From positions 1 through 57,315 of the forward strand of contig JADJVG010000014.1 in assembly GCA_016716675.1 (NCBI GenBank): a stretch of 57,315 nucleotides of DNA, in the 5' to 3' direction. Numbering within the stretch: position 1 is the stretch's first letter; every line of letters starts with the position of its first letter. Shown one piece after another: positions 8,726-17,393 of this stretch. The DNA is from Hyphomicrobium sp. (GTDB lineage Bacteria; Pseudomonadota; Alphaproteobacteria; Rhizobiales; Hyphomicrobiaceae). The position numbers and the translations under genes are program-made. The notes under the pieces are model-generated. The model had not been told where the DNA came from, searched no databases, and was given only the letters and a program-made list of their open reading frames with translations.

Positions 8726-8756
8726 GAAAAAGCCGGACCTTGATCAAGGTCCGGCT
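8726..8756 (-). terminator. Intrinsic terminator of the CHAP-like gene
   Basis: A perfect 26-bp palindrome (8731-8756, core CCGGACCTTGATCAAGGTCC) is followed on the minus strand by a run of five T. It lies just after the stop of the gene at 8788-9183 and before the aminotransferase gene. Confidence 0.85.
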
Positions 8757-8787
8757 CTTTCCAATTTTTATGGATGTTGGGGCCGGA

Positions 8788-9183
8788 TTAGCCGACGCGG
8801 AATACGGCGCCCGCAACCGAGCGCGCACGCTCGCGAACGCGACCACCGTCATTGCCGGATTTGACAATCCACTGACCGCTGGCCGTGCGGCCTGTGATCA
8901 TGCCAACGTGATGCGGCCAGACGACAACGGCACCAATCTGCGGACCGCTCGCGCGACCCCAGCCGCGCCAGTTGCGCGCGAGGTTGAGATGTGGACCACC
9001 GCCCTTTTGCGTGCGCATCCACCACCCGCACCATTTACCGGGCCGCGCACCGACGCTGTGGCTAGAATGACGTGAATAGTGGCGCGATCCATCTTCGCCG
9101 CGATCGTAGCGGCGTGCTTCGGCCGACGTGACGCCGACCAGCGACAACACCATCAACGCGATTGCAAGACATGCCAAACGCAT
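8788..9183 (-). CDS. Small secreted CHAP/NlpC-P60-like protein
   Basis: A 131-residue protein with an N-terminal signal peptide (MRLACLAIALMVLSLVGVTSAEA). The mature part contains GKWCGWWMRTQKGG, then GAVVVWPHHVGMITG. A cysteine at the start of a helix and a histidine in a later strand is the layout of CHAP/NlpC-P60 cysteine peptidases or amidases, which cut peptidoglycan. The domain is short and I assign it by pattern, not by close similarity. GAGGAG precedes ATG 9183 at good spacing, and the gene has its own terminator, so it is monocistronic. The His/Arg/Ser-rich stretch after the signal peptide is likely unstructured. Confidence 0.65.
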   Translation of the reverse strand: MRLACLAIALMVLSLVGVTSAEARRYDRGEDGSRHYSRHSSHSVGARPGKWCGWWMRTQKGGGPHLNLARNWRGWGRASGPQIGAVVVWPHHVGMITGRTASGQWIVKSGNDGGRVRERARSVAGAVFRVG

Positions 9184-9446
9184 GTGGACTCTCCTCAGTT
9201 CGTTTCACACAGACCGGCATCGGCCCCGAGAATGCGACGAAAAGAAGAGGACAAACTTGCACGCGGCATATCGACCGCAACTGGCGCTAACGCAATTCAA
9301 AATAATTTTGCAGTATGTTGAGAGACTTACTCAATTCGACCGTGGAAACATTGGGGAAACATGCATTTTTAGGCGGTTCAACATGCCGCACATTGGCACG
9401 CAGTGATTCGCGGTGTGGTTGCAAAAAGACCCATCTTCCGAAATGA

Positions 9447-9485
9447 AAAGAGAGCCGGAATGCACGCTGCATTCCGGCTCTCTTT
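9447..9485 (-). terminator. Intrinsic terminator of amt
   Basis: An 18-bp perfect stem (9447-9464 and 9468-9485) with a three-base loop lies 27 bp after the amt stop and is followed on the minus strand by TTTT. The rest of the gap 9184-9446 holds the AT-rich promoter area of the gene at 9183; a TTGAGT/CAAAAT pair near 9305-9335 is a possible promoter. Confidence 0.85.
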
Positions 9486-9511
9486 GCAAATGAGTGATGG
9501 TGCATGGACCG

Positions 9512-10723
9512 TCAGATACGGCCCATCCGCACATCGTCTTCCGGGTTGGCGCCGATCTTGTGGATCGAAATATCAGCACCCTGACGTTCGTCATCCGCCG
9601 ACAACCGGAACCCGAACACTTCGTCGACGATCCAGTAAATCGCTGTGCCGCACAGGAAGCCGAAAGCAGCGCCCGCAAGTGAGCCTACAAGCTGCGACGC
9701 GAACGTGACGCCGCCTAATCCGCCGAGCGCAGTTAGCCCAAAAATCCCGCAGGCGATGCCGCCCCAGAGTCCACACAGGCCGTGCAGCGCCCACACACCC
9801 AACACGTCGTCGATCTGCCACTTGCTCGTCGAGACCGTGAACATTTTCACGAAAACGACGCCCGCCACGGCACCGGTCACCAGGGCGCCGAGGGGATGCA
9901 TGATGTCGGAACCCGCACACACAGCCACCAGCCCCGCCAGCGCGCCGTTATGGACAAAGCCCGGGTCGTTGCGTCCGGCGAGCAGGGCCGCAAGAATGCC
10001 GCCACACATCGCCAGCAACGAGTTGACCGCCACCAATCCGGAGACCGCCTTTAAACTCTGGGCGCTCATCACATTGAAACCGAACCAGCCGACGCACAGC
10101 ATCCACGAGCCCATGGCGAGCCACGGTATCGACGATGGCGGCGGCGAAATCGGACGGCCGCGATCGTATCGGCCAATGCGCGCACCAAGCTGGCGAATAG
10201 CGCCGAGCGCCACCCAGCCACCGAAGGCATGCACGACGATCGAGCCTGCGAAATCCTTGAGCGGAGCACCGAGCAGGCCGGCAAAAACTTCATCCTGCAG
10301 ACCGAAGTTTTTATTCCAGATCACGCCCTCGATCAGCGGATAGGCAAAGCCGACGATCAGCGCCGTGGCCGCGCATTGCGGCACGAACCGCGCCCGCTCC
10401 GCGATGCCGCCAGATACGATCGCTGGCACAGCCGCCGCGAACGTTGCCAGGAAGAAGAACTTCACCAGATCGATGCCCTGCAGCCCGCTGATCTCTTGGG
10501 CGCTGGCAAAGAACGTCACGCCGTAAGCGATGGTGTACCCGATTAGAAAATAAGACAGCGTCGAAATGGCAAAATCGACCAGAATTTTGACGAGTGCGTT
10601 GACCTGGTTTTTGTGGCGTACCGTGCCGACTTCAAGAAATGCGAAGCCGCCATGCATCGCGAAAACCAAAATCGCTCCCATAAGCAGAAAGAAGACATCT
10701 GCCCCCTGTAGTGCCTGCTCCAT
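9512..10723 (-). CDS. amt: Ammonium transporter, second Amt-family member
   Basis: A 403-residue Amt/MEP/Rh channel with about eleven membrane segments. The pore histidines are in SIVVHAFGGWVALGA and VWALHGLCGLWGG, and the phenylalanine gate region is near AMHGGFAFLEVGTVR. It differs from the amtB at the window start: no signal-like N-terminus, and a tail ending ADISIHKIGANPEDDVRMGRI. No glnK gene is adjacent. GGGGAGA precedes the start closely. A 16-bp palindrome upstream (10869-10884) may be an operator. Confidence 0.93.
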   Translation of the reverse strand: MEQALQGADVFFLLMGAILVFAMHGGFAFLEVGTVRHKNQVNALVKILVDFAISTLSYFLIGYTIAYGVTFFASAQEISGLQGIDLVKFFFLATFAAAVPAIVSGGIAERARFVPQCAATALIVGFAYPLIEGVIWNKNFGLQDEVFAGLLGAPLKDFAGSIVVHAFGGWVALGAIRQLGARIGRYDRGRPISPPPSSIPWLAMGSWMLCVGWFGFNVMSAQSLKAVSGLVAVNSLLAMCGGILAALLAGRNDPGFVHNGALAGLVAVCAGSDIMHPLGALVTGAVAGVVFVKMFTVSTSKWQIDDVLGVWALHGLCGLWGGIACGIFGLTALGGLGGVTFASQLVGSLAGAAFGFLCGTAIYWIVDEVFGFRLSADDERQGADISIHKIGANPEDDVRMGRI

Positions 10724-10868
10724 CTCGAAGTCTCCCCATGTCGCTTTTTTGAGCAGGTCGCGAGCGAGGCTTGAGTTTGCCTAACGGATGCGCAGCGCCT
10801 GCCTGTTATGGCGGCAGGAAGCGCAGCAAACCGCGAACCGGTCAACGGTGCGGCGGAGGCAACCGGCG

Positions 10869-10884
10869 CAAACCGCGCGGTTTG
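10869..10884. promoter_or_regulatory. 16-bp palindrome upstream of amt
   Basis: CAAACCGCGCGGTTTG is a perfect palindrome about 145 bp before the amt start, in the 230-bp gap 10724-10953. A half copy (CAAACCGCG) recurs at 10827-10835. It could be a regulator site. I see no clear sigma-54 promoter or NtrC site. A further 7-bp hairpin (ACATGCC/GGCATGT, 10911-10933) follows the upstream gene. Confidence 0.3.
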
Positions 10885-10953
10885 TAGCGTATTGTTGGCC
10901 AAAGAACACGACATGCCCAGAAGTTCGGCATGTGCTCAATTCCTACGCTACCC

Positions 10954-11880
10954 TCAGCGCACGCGCCGCGGGTTCAGGTAGAGGTCGGCTTCCTGGTGAT
11001 GGATGTCCGGCTCAATCCGGCCCTTGCGAATGTCGCGGGCCAATTGCTTGACGTGGCGACGGGCTTCGCCGTTGAACACGATCATGCCGGCAAACATCTT
11101 CATCACCGTCATGACGCGCGGATCGGCGTGGTCACCGCGCACACTACCGCGCCACTTGCCGCCAATCGTCAGCACAGCGCCGTCGAGATAGCCGACCGTT
11201 TCACCGTGTTGATCGATGAGCGAATAGTCGCCACCCAGATTGATGATGTCGCGGCGGATACGATAAAATTTCGGAATGCTGCCTTCGAGAATGAAGAACG
11301 AGAAATACTCCGGGCACAGCGGCCACTTGTTGGCGGAACGCTCGAGCGTAATCAGCGCGTCGTCGGTGCTGGTGTTAATCGAATAGGTCGTGACCGGAAC
11401 ACCGCGCGCGCCAAGCGTTTGCTGGATCGACCGGCCGAGCATCATGTCCATGCTCGCGCGCCAATTCAGGGTTTCCGAAAACAGCTTGAAAACAAGGCGT
11501 TTGTCGGTGCCCTTGGCATCGTTCCAGAGTTCTTTGCGATACCCGAGCACGCCGGTGCGCGCGCCGTCTTCAATGATCTCCGCATACACATCCATATCGG
11601 TTGTGAATTGCCGCGACTTGCCACGGTTGCGGTCGCGCTTCCAAAATCCGAATTCGATGGAGTTGAACGGCGTGATCCAGACATCGACCGCAAATTCTTT
11701 CCAAGTGTCTTTCAGGGCGTCAGTCGCCGCCTTCTTGGAGGTTTCGAGTTTGCTGACCGAGGCTTTGGCTTTGGCAGCCTCCTGGCGCACATCGGCGCGC
11801 GCGTCGGCCGCTGCGTCCGCCGCGGCGGTTCGGGCCTCGACTTCGATCGGATCATTCTTGGCGGCAGCAGCAGACGTCAT
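10954..11880 (-). CDS. Conserved hypothetical protein, possible tubby/LURP-like C-terminal fold
   Basis: I do not recognise this 308-residue protein. The N-terminus (about 1-60) is Ala/Lys/Glu-rich and helical, possibly a short coiled coil. The middle has many aromatic residues (WKEFAVDVWITPFNSIEFGF). The region from about 195 to 255, IPKFYRIRRDIINLGGDYSL, IDQHGETVGYLDG and VLTIGGKWRGSV, has the alternating beta pattern of tubby/LURP-one-like domains; this is a suggestion only. There is no signal peptide or membrane segment. It stands alone between amt and yggS on the minus strand. The reading frame is clean and codon use matches its neighbours, so it is a real gene. Confidence 0.7.
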   Translation of the reverse strand: MTSAAAAKNDPIEVEARTAAADAAADARADVRQEAAKAKASVSKLETSKKAATDALKDTWKEFAVDVWITPFNSIEFGFWKRDRNRGKSRQFTTDMDVYAEIIEDGARTGVLGYRKELWNDAKGTDKRLVFKLFSETLNWRASMDMMLGRSIQQTLGARGVPVTTYSINTSTDDALITLERSANKWPLCPEYFSFFILEGSIPKFYRIRRDIINLGGDYSLIDQHGETVGYLDGAVLTIGGKWRGSVRGDHADPRVMTVMKMFAGMIVFNGEARRHVKQLARDIRKGRIEPDIHHQEADLYLNPRRVR

Positions 11881-12007
11881 GGACTATCCCTCAGGCATCA
11901 CGCGCGTTGCGTATAAAACGAATCACTTTGCCGAGGTTAGCATCGCGGCATAGCCGCTCTGTGGCTGGCGCCCATTTTGTGGTGGGAAACTATGCGGAAA
12001 GGGGGGC

Positions 12008-12712
12008 TTAACGGTTGCCGAAAATTGCACTGCCGACGCGGACGTGTGTCGCGCCGAAAGCGATCGCGGTTTCAAAGTCGCCGCTCATGCCCATGCTGAG
12101 GCCGTTGACGCCCAGTTCGCGCGCAAGCTTCGCCAGGAAGGCAAAGTGCACGGCGGGTTCTTCTTCAACGGGCGGAATGCACATCAAGCCCGCAATATCG
12201 AGTTTCAAGGCGTCGCGACAATGGGCAACGAAGGCTTTGGCGTCGGCGGGCATCACACCTGCTTTCTGCGGCTCTTCACCCGTGTTCACCTGCACGAATA
12301 GCTCAAGACGCTTGTTCTGCTTGGTCATTTCGTCGGCAATGGCTTTGGCTATTTTTGGCCGGTCAATGGTGTGAATGGCGTCGAACAGCGCCACGGCGTC
12401 CGCGGCTTTGTTCGACTGCAGTGGTCCAATCAAATGCAATTTCAAATCAGGAAATGCGGCGCGCAATTGCGGCCACTTGGTCTGCGCTTCCTGAACGCGG
12501 TTTTCGCCGAACACGCGCTGACCGGCAACGAGCGCCGGGCGCACCTCTTCGGCGGTGAACGTCTTCGATACCGCAATCAACTCAACGGCCGCCGGTTGCC
12601 GTTTCGCCGCCTTGGCGGCCTCCGACACTTGCGTTGTCACCGCTGACAGTCGTTCACCCAACCCCGTATCCAATTTCGCGCTTCCATGCTTGGTCTGCTC
12701 ATTTGCGCCCAC
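12008..12712 (-). CDS. yggS: PLP homeostasis protein, YggS/PLPBP family
   Basis: A fold-type III PLP-binding protein without known catalytic activity that keeps free pyridoxal phosphate and amino/keto acid pools in balance. VELIAVSKTF carries the PLP lysine; FGENRVQEA, HLIGPLQSNKA, VQVNTGEEPQKAGV and LSMGMSGDFETAI are the family hallmarks. The frame is open to 12772 (254 residues), but the family begins near LSAVTTQVSEAAKA, so I prefer GTG 12712 (234 residues). Ribosome-site evidence is weak for either start. It is divergent from the GlcG-like gene. Confidence 0.88.
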   Translation of the reverse strand: MGANEQTKHGSAKLDTGLGERLSAVTTQVSEAAKAAKRQPAAVELIAVSKTFTAEEVRPALVAGQRVFGENRVQEAQTKWPQLRAAFPDLKLHLIGPLQSNKAADAVALFDAIHTIDRPKIAKAIADEMTKQNKRLELFVQVNTGEEPQKAGVMPADAKAFVAHCRDALKLDIAGLMCIPPVEEEPAVHFAFLAKLARELGVNGLSMGMSGDFETAIAFGATHVRVGSAIFGNR

Positions 12713-12849
12713 TTTTAGCCGTTCCAGCAGCTTTTCGAGGCTGCAAAACGCCAGGGCGAACAAGTGTCGCAATTCCGTTCTAGGTCATACATCTTACTCC
12801 GTCCTCCTCGATAAGAGACGGCACAAATAACCAATAGGACACAAGAATC

Positions 12850-13254
12850 ATGCTGAAGCTTGCCGACGCCCGCCGCATTATCGCCGCTGCCGAAAAGAAG
12901 GCTATCGAGATCGGCCAGCCCATGAATATCGCCGTCGTTGACGAAGGCGCCAATCTGCTCTCGCACATTCGCATGGACAACGCCTGGATTGGCTCGATCG
13001 ATGTCTCGATCAATAAAGCCTTCACGTCGCGCGCATTCAACATTTCGACCAAGGAACTCGCGGAAAACAGCCAGCCCGGCGACCAATTCTACGGCATCCA
13101 CGCCTCGAACCAAGACCGCGTGATGATCTTCGCCGGCGGCATCCCGTTGAAAAACAAGCACGGCGTGGTGATCGGGGCCATCGGCGTGTCGGGCGGTGCG
13201 GGACATCAGGACCACGCAGTCGCCGAAGCCGGTGCCAGCGCCTACACCTCCTAA
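12850..13254 (+). CDS. GlcG/HbpS family heme-binding-like protein
   Basis: A 134-residue DUF336 (GlcG/HbpS) protein. The fold is marked by NIAVVDEGANLLSHIRMDNAW, the helix KAFTSRAF, GGIPLKNKHGVVIGAIGVSGG and the closing DHAVAEAG. HbpS of Streptomyces binds haem and senses redox stress; most proteobacterial members are cytosolic and uncharacterised, and no signal peptide is seen here. The length is typical. A long antisense frame covers it and the start of leuS, but codon pattern and homology support the plus strand. Confidence 0.85.
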   Translation: MLKLADARRIIAAAEKKAIEIGQPMNIAVVDEGANLLSHIRMDNAWIGSIDVSINKAFTSRAFNISTKELAENSQPGDQFYGIHASNQDRVMIFAGGIPLKNKHGVVIGAIGVSGGAGHQDHAVAEAGASAYTS

Positions 13255-13401
13255 ACGCGGCCAATTGGCCTCAGTTTCGCGATCGGACGCGGCGGGCAGG
13301 GCGAGAGCCTTGACCCGCCGCCTGCTTTTGGGCTCTTTACGGCGCACCACATGGATCCGATCCGCCACACCCGCCAGAAGACCTGAAAGACACAGCCGCC
13401 C

Positions 13402-15712
13402 ATGGCCTCCGAACGTTACAACGCGCCCGCACGCGAAAAGCACTGGCAGCACATCTGGGACAGGGGCCAGATCTTCCGCGCCAGCGACGATGAAAGCCGC
13501 CCGAAGTGCTACGTGCTGGAGATGTTCCCGTATCCGTCGGGGCGCATCCATATGGGCCACGTGCGCAATTACGCGATGGGTGACGTGTTCGCCCGCTATA
13601 AGCGCGCCAAGGGGTTCAACGTGCTGCACCCGATGGGCTGGGACGCCTTCGGCATGCCCGCAGAAAATGCCGCCATGGAGCGCAAGGTTCATCCCGGAAA
13701 ATGGACCTATCAGAACATCGACACGATGCGCGGCCAGCTCAAATCCATGGGTCTGTCGCTCGATTGGTCGCGCGAAATCGCAACCTGTACGCCGGACTAT
13801 TATCAGCATCAGCAGAAGCTGTTTCTCGACTTCCTGAAAAAGGGCATCGCCTACCGCAAATCTTCGAAGGTCAATTGGGACCCGGTCGATCACACCGTGC
13901 TCGCCAACGAGCAGGTGATCGACGGACGCGGCTGGCGATCGGGTGCACTCGTCGAACAGCGCGAACTCACGCAATGGTTTTTCAAAATCACGGACTACGC
14001 CGAAGAGTTGCTGCGCGATCTCGATGTTCGATCCGTCGTGGCAAGTGCCGGTCTACGTCGCCAATTTCGTGCTCATGGACTACGGCACGGGCGCTATTTT
14101 CGGCTGCCCCTCGGGCGATCAGCGCGACATGGATTTCGCCCGCCGCTATAATCTGCCGGTCGTGCCCGTCATCCTGCCACCGGGCGAAGATGCCGCCACC
14201 TTCACCTTGAAAAACAAGGCCTACGAAGACGACGGCGTGATGATCAATTCGCGCTTTCTGGATGGCAAATCGACCACGGACGCGTTCGCGGAAGCAGCGT
14301 CGCGCCTTGAGGCGCAGCAGCTTAACGGCCGCCCGCAAGGGGCGCGCAAAGTCAATTTCCGTTTGCGCGATTGGGGCATTTCCCGCCAGCGTTATTGGGG
14401 CTGCCCGATTCCGATCGTCCACTGCATCGATTGCGGCGCGGTGCCCGTTGCCGAGAAAGATCTGCCGATCACGCTGCCCGAGGATGCGACGTTCGACAAG
14501 CCGGGCAATCCGCTCGACCGCCATCCGACGTGGAAGCACTGCGCCTGCCCGAAGTGCGGCAAGCCCGCAACGCGGGAAACCGACACGATGGATACGTTTG
14601 TCGATTCATCCTGGTATTACGTGCGCTTCACGGCGCCCAAAGCCACGACACCGGTCGATAAGAAGGCCGCGCAGTATTGGCTGCCCGTCGACCAATATAT
14701 CGGCGGCATCGAACATGCGATTTTGCACTTGCTGTATTCGCGCTTTTTCGCGCGTGCCATGTGCGATACCGGGCATCTGCAATTCGCAACCAACACGCGC
14801 GAGCCGTTTGGCGCTCTGTTCACGCAAGGCATGGTCACGCACGAGACCTACAAGTCTCAAGATGGCTACTGGCTGTTGCCGAATGAAGTGAAATTCGAAG
14901 GCGAGGGCGTAAGCCGCCGCGCCGTCGAGGCCGCCTCGGGCCGCCCGGCGACCATCGGCTCCATCGAAAAGATGTCGAAGTCGAAAAAGAACCTCGTCGA
15001 CCCTGACGACATCATCGCCCACTACGGCGCCGACTGCGCCCGCTGGTTCATGCTGTCGGATTCGCCTCCCGAGCGTGATGTGATTTGGACCGAGGCTGGC
15101 GTTGCCGGCGCTGGCCGTTTCATCCAGCGCGTCTGGCGCATCGTCGAAGACATCGCCGACACCTACCCGAAATCCGACGCCGCACGGCCCGCCACCTTCA
15201 GCCCCGAGGCCGAAACGGTGCGCAAAGCCGCGCATCGCGCTTTGGATCAGGTCGGCAAAGCCATCGAAACCCTCCGGTTCAATGTCGCGGTCGCCCACGT
15301 CCACGAGTTCACCAATGTGCTCCAAACGGCTCTAACCAAGCCGGCCGGCGGGTCCGTGCCTGCGGGCCTGGATTGGGCCGCCCGCGAGGCCGCCCGCTTC
15401 CTGGTCACCATGATCGGCCCGATGATGCCGCATTTGTCTGAAGAGTGCTGGGCGCGGCTCGGATACAACACGTTGTTGGCGAACGAACCGTGGCCGGCGG
15501 TCGAAGCGGCCCTTCTCGTTGACGATCAAGTGACCATTGCCGTACAGGTAAATGGCAAGAGACGGGGCGAGCTGGTCATTTCGCGTTCCGCCACCTCGCA
15601 AGAGGTGGAGGACGCTGCATTGGCCCTTGATACCGTTACCCGAGCGCTCGACGGGCGTCCGGCCAAGAAGGTGATCGTGGTTCCGCAAAGGATCGTGAAT
15701 GTCGTCGGCTGA
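13402..15712 (+). pseudogene. leuS: Leucyl-tRNA synthetase with internal deletion and frame change
   Basis: Class I aminoacyl-tRNA synthetase charging tRNA-Leu. The HIGH-type motif is in YPSGRIHMGHVRNY, KMSKS is in IEKMSKSKKNLVDPDD, and the catalytic core resumes with NFRLRDWGISRQRYWG. The frame from 13402 breaks at about 14018-14033: after ITDYAEELLRDLD the other frame carries FDPSWQVPVYVANF, which in the family lies some 100 residues further on. Lost are the WIGRS segment and the threonine-rich TTRPDT part of the CP1 editing domain. The total is 2311 bp (3n+1) against about 860-875 codons expected. No cell can lose LeuS, so assembly or consensus error is more likely than decay unless a second copy exists. 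The 3' end overlaps lptE by 14 bp. Confidence 0.9.
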
Positions 15713-16265
15713 ATATTCAAGCGGACATCGATCGAACCGCCGGTTTGCCCGCGGGCTGCTGGTTGTGGTGTGCGTCGCTGCGGCGGGCTTCGTGTCCGCC
15801 TGTTCAGACGGTACCGGCTTCCGCCCGCTGCACGCATCATCAGAATTCGGCGGCACCGGCGCCAGCGAAAAGTTGGCAGCCGTTGACGTGGCACCTATTC
15901 CCGGCCGCGTCGGCCAGCGCATCCGCAATGAATTGATCTTCCAGTCGACCGGCGGCGGTGCACCGTTGCCACCTGAATACCGCCTCGAAATCGCAGTGCG
16001 TGAATCCGTGACGTCGACGCTCGTCAAGATCGACGGCAACGCGGCGGGTCAGGTCTATAACGTCGACGCCGCCTACCGGCTCATTCGCATCTCCGACAAA
16101 GCCGTGATCGCCGAAGGCAAGAGCCATGGCCGCGCTGGTTTCGAGCGCGTATCGTCGATCTTCGCCAACGTGCGGGCGCGTGAAAACGCTGAAAACCGCG
16201 CCGCCAAGACCGTCGGCGAAGAGCTGCGCACGCGCCTTCTGGCCCACCTGTCTCGCCCCGCTTAG
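15699..16265 (+). CDS. lptE: LPS-assembly lipoprotein LptE
   Basis: A 188-residue outer-membrane lipoprotein that plugs LptD and helps place lipopolysaccharide on the cell surface. A basic N-terminus is followed by LLVVVCVAAAGFVSAC, a lipobox-like end with the lipidated cysteine, then GFRPLHA, the alphaproteobacterial LptE signature. VDVAPIPGRVGQRIRNEL and the C-terminal helix ending ELRTRLLAHL fit. It overlaps the leuS stop by 14 bp and is followed 12 bp later by holA; leuS-lptE-holA is the usual order. Confidence 0.9.
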   Translation: MSSAEYSSGHRSNRRFARGLLVVVCVAAAGFVSACSDGTGFRPLHASSEFGGTGASEKLAAVDVAPIPGRVGQRIRNELIFQSTGGGAPLPPEYRLEIAVRESVTSTLVKIDGNAAGQVYNVDAAYRLIRISDKAVIAEGKSHGRAGFERVSSIFANVRARENAENRAAKTVGEELRTRLLAHLSRPA

Positions 16266-16277
16266 CGGGCTCGTTCC

Positions 16278-17333
16278 ATGGTAGCGATCAAAGCGCCACA
16301 AGCCGCGGCCTTTCTGAAAGCGCCGCCATCGACGCTATCCGCCGTGCTGTTCTTTGGCTCTGATCCCGGCCTCGTCAACGAACGCGGCCAGGCGCTGGCG
16401 CAATTGCTCGCCGCCCGCGAAGACCCCGTAGGCGAAGTGCTCCGCCTCGACGAAGCGGATCTCGAGGAGGATAGCGGCCGCGTCGGTGTCGAACTGCAAA
16501 CGCGGCCGATGTTCTCAGGCCGCAAGATCCTGCGCATCACCGCCGGACGGCGCATCAATGCCCAATATCTCAAGCCCATTCTTGAGCAGGCGCCGCTCGA
16601 AGGTTTTCTGATTGTCGAAGCCGGCAATTTGAAAACCGACGACGCTTTGCGCACCTTGTTTGAAGGCCAACCGGCGCTCGCCGCGGTTGCCTGCTATCCC
16701 GATTCCGCCGCCGACCTCGACGGCCTGATCAAAGACGTGCTGACCGCTCACAAAATGCGGATCACCAACGACGCGCGCACACTCCTGCAAACGCGCCTCG
16801 GTGCCGACCGGGCGCTGTCACGCGCCGAAATCGAAAAGCTCGCGCTCTACGCCCTTGGCGCTGGTGAAATCACCGCCGACGACGTCGAAGCCATCGTCGG
16901 CGACGCGGCCGATCTTGCCTTGGAGCGCATCGCCGAAGCCGCCGCCCACGGCCGCGCGGCGATCGCCGTATCAGACTTCGGCCGCGCCATCGCGTCGGGT
17001 GAAAGCGCGCAGGCGATCATTCTGATCATGCAACGCTACTTCATGAAATTGCATCGCGTGCGCGCCGAACTCGATAGCGGACGCAGCCTGGACGACGCCT
17101 TGCGCAGCCTGCGTCCAGCGCTGCATTTCAAACAGCGCGACGCCTTTGCGGCGCAGGTGCGCAACTGGTCACGCGCGGCGCTCGACCAGGCGCTTCAGCG
17201 GATCGCGGAAACGGCCAAAGCGGCGCGGCTATCATCCAACCTGGAAGATACGCTTGCCGAACGGCTCGTGCTGGCGCTCTCGGCCATGGCCGGACCGGCA
17301 AACGCCGCATCCACTGCGGCTCGGCGCCGCTAA
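16278..17333 (+). CDS. holA: DNA polymerase III subunit delta
   Basis: A 351-residue clamp-loader subunit that opens the beta clamp. VLFFGSDPGLVNERGQ at residues 23-38 is the family start, EGFLIVEAGNLKTDDALR lies in the first domain, and SRAEIEKLALYALGAGEITADDV is the helical linker. The last third forms the collar domain. The length is normal. It follows lptE by 12 bp and ends before an unrelated kinase gene, so it likely belongs to the leuS-lptE-holA transcript. Confidence 0.93.
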   Translation: MVAIKAPQAAAFLKAPPSTLSAVLFFGSDPGLVNERGQALAQLLAAREDPVGEVLRLDEADLEEDSGRVGVELQTRPMFSGRKILRITAGRRINAQYLKPILEQAPLEGFLIVEAGNLKTDDALRTLFEGQPALAAVACYPDSAADLDGLIKDVLTAHKMRITNDARTLLQTRLGADRALSRAEIEKLALYALGAGEITADDVEAIVGDAADLALERIAEAAAHGRAAIAVSDFGRAIASGESAQAIILIMQRYFMKLHRVRAELDSGRSLDDALRSLRPALHFKQRDAFAAQVRNWSRAALDQALQRIAETAKAARLSSNLEDTLAERLVLALSAMAGPANAASTAARRR

Positions 17334-17393
17334 ACGGCGGCTTGTCCGCCAAGGTCCCTCCCCTATAGTGCGCCCGAAACCGCGGGGGACCCC

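Noticed and set aside
10724..10953. Sigma-54/NtrC promoter for the second ammonium transporter
   Set aside because: No TGGCAC-N5-TTGC element or paired NtrC site could be found on the proper strand.
12715..13974. 419-codon minus-strand open frame
   Set aside because: It is antisense to the GlcG/HbpS gene and the 5' part of leuS, both with strong family signatures; its residues look like a shadow translation.
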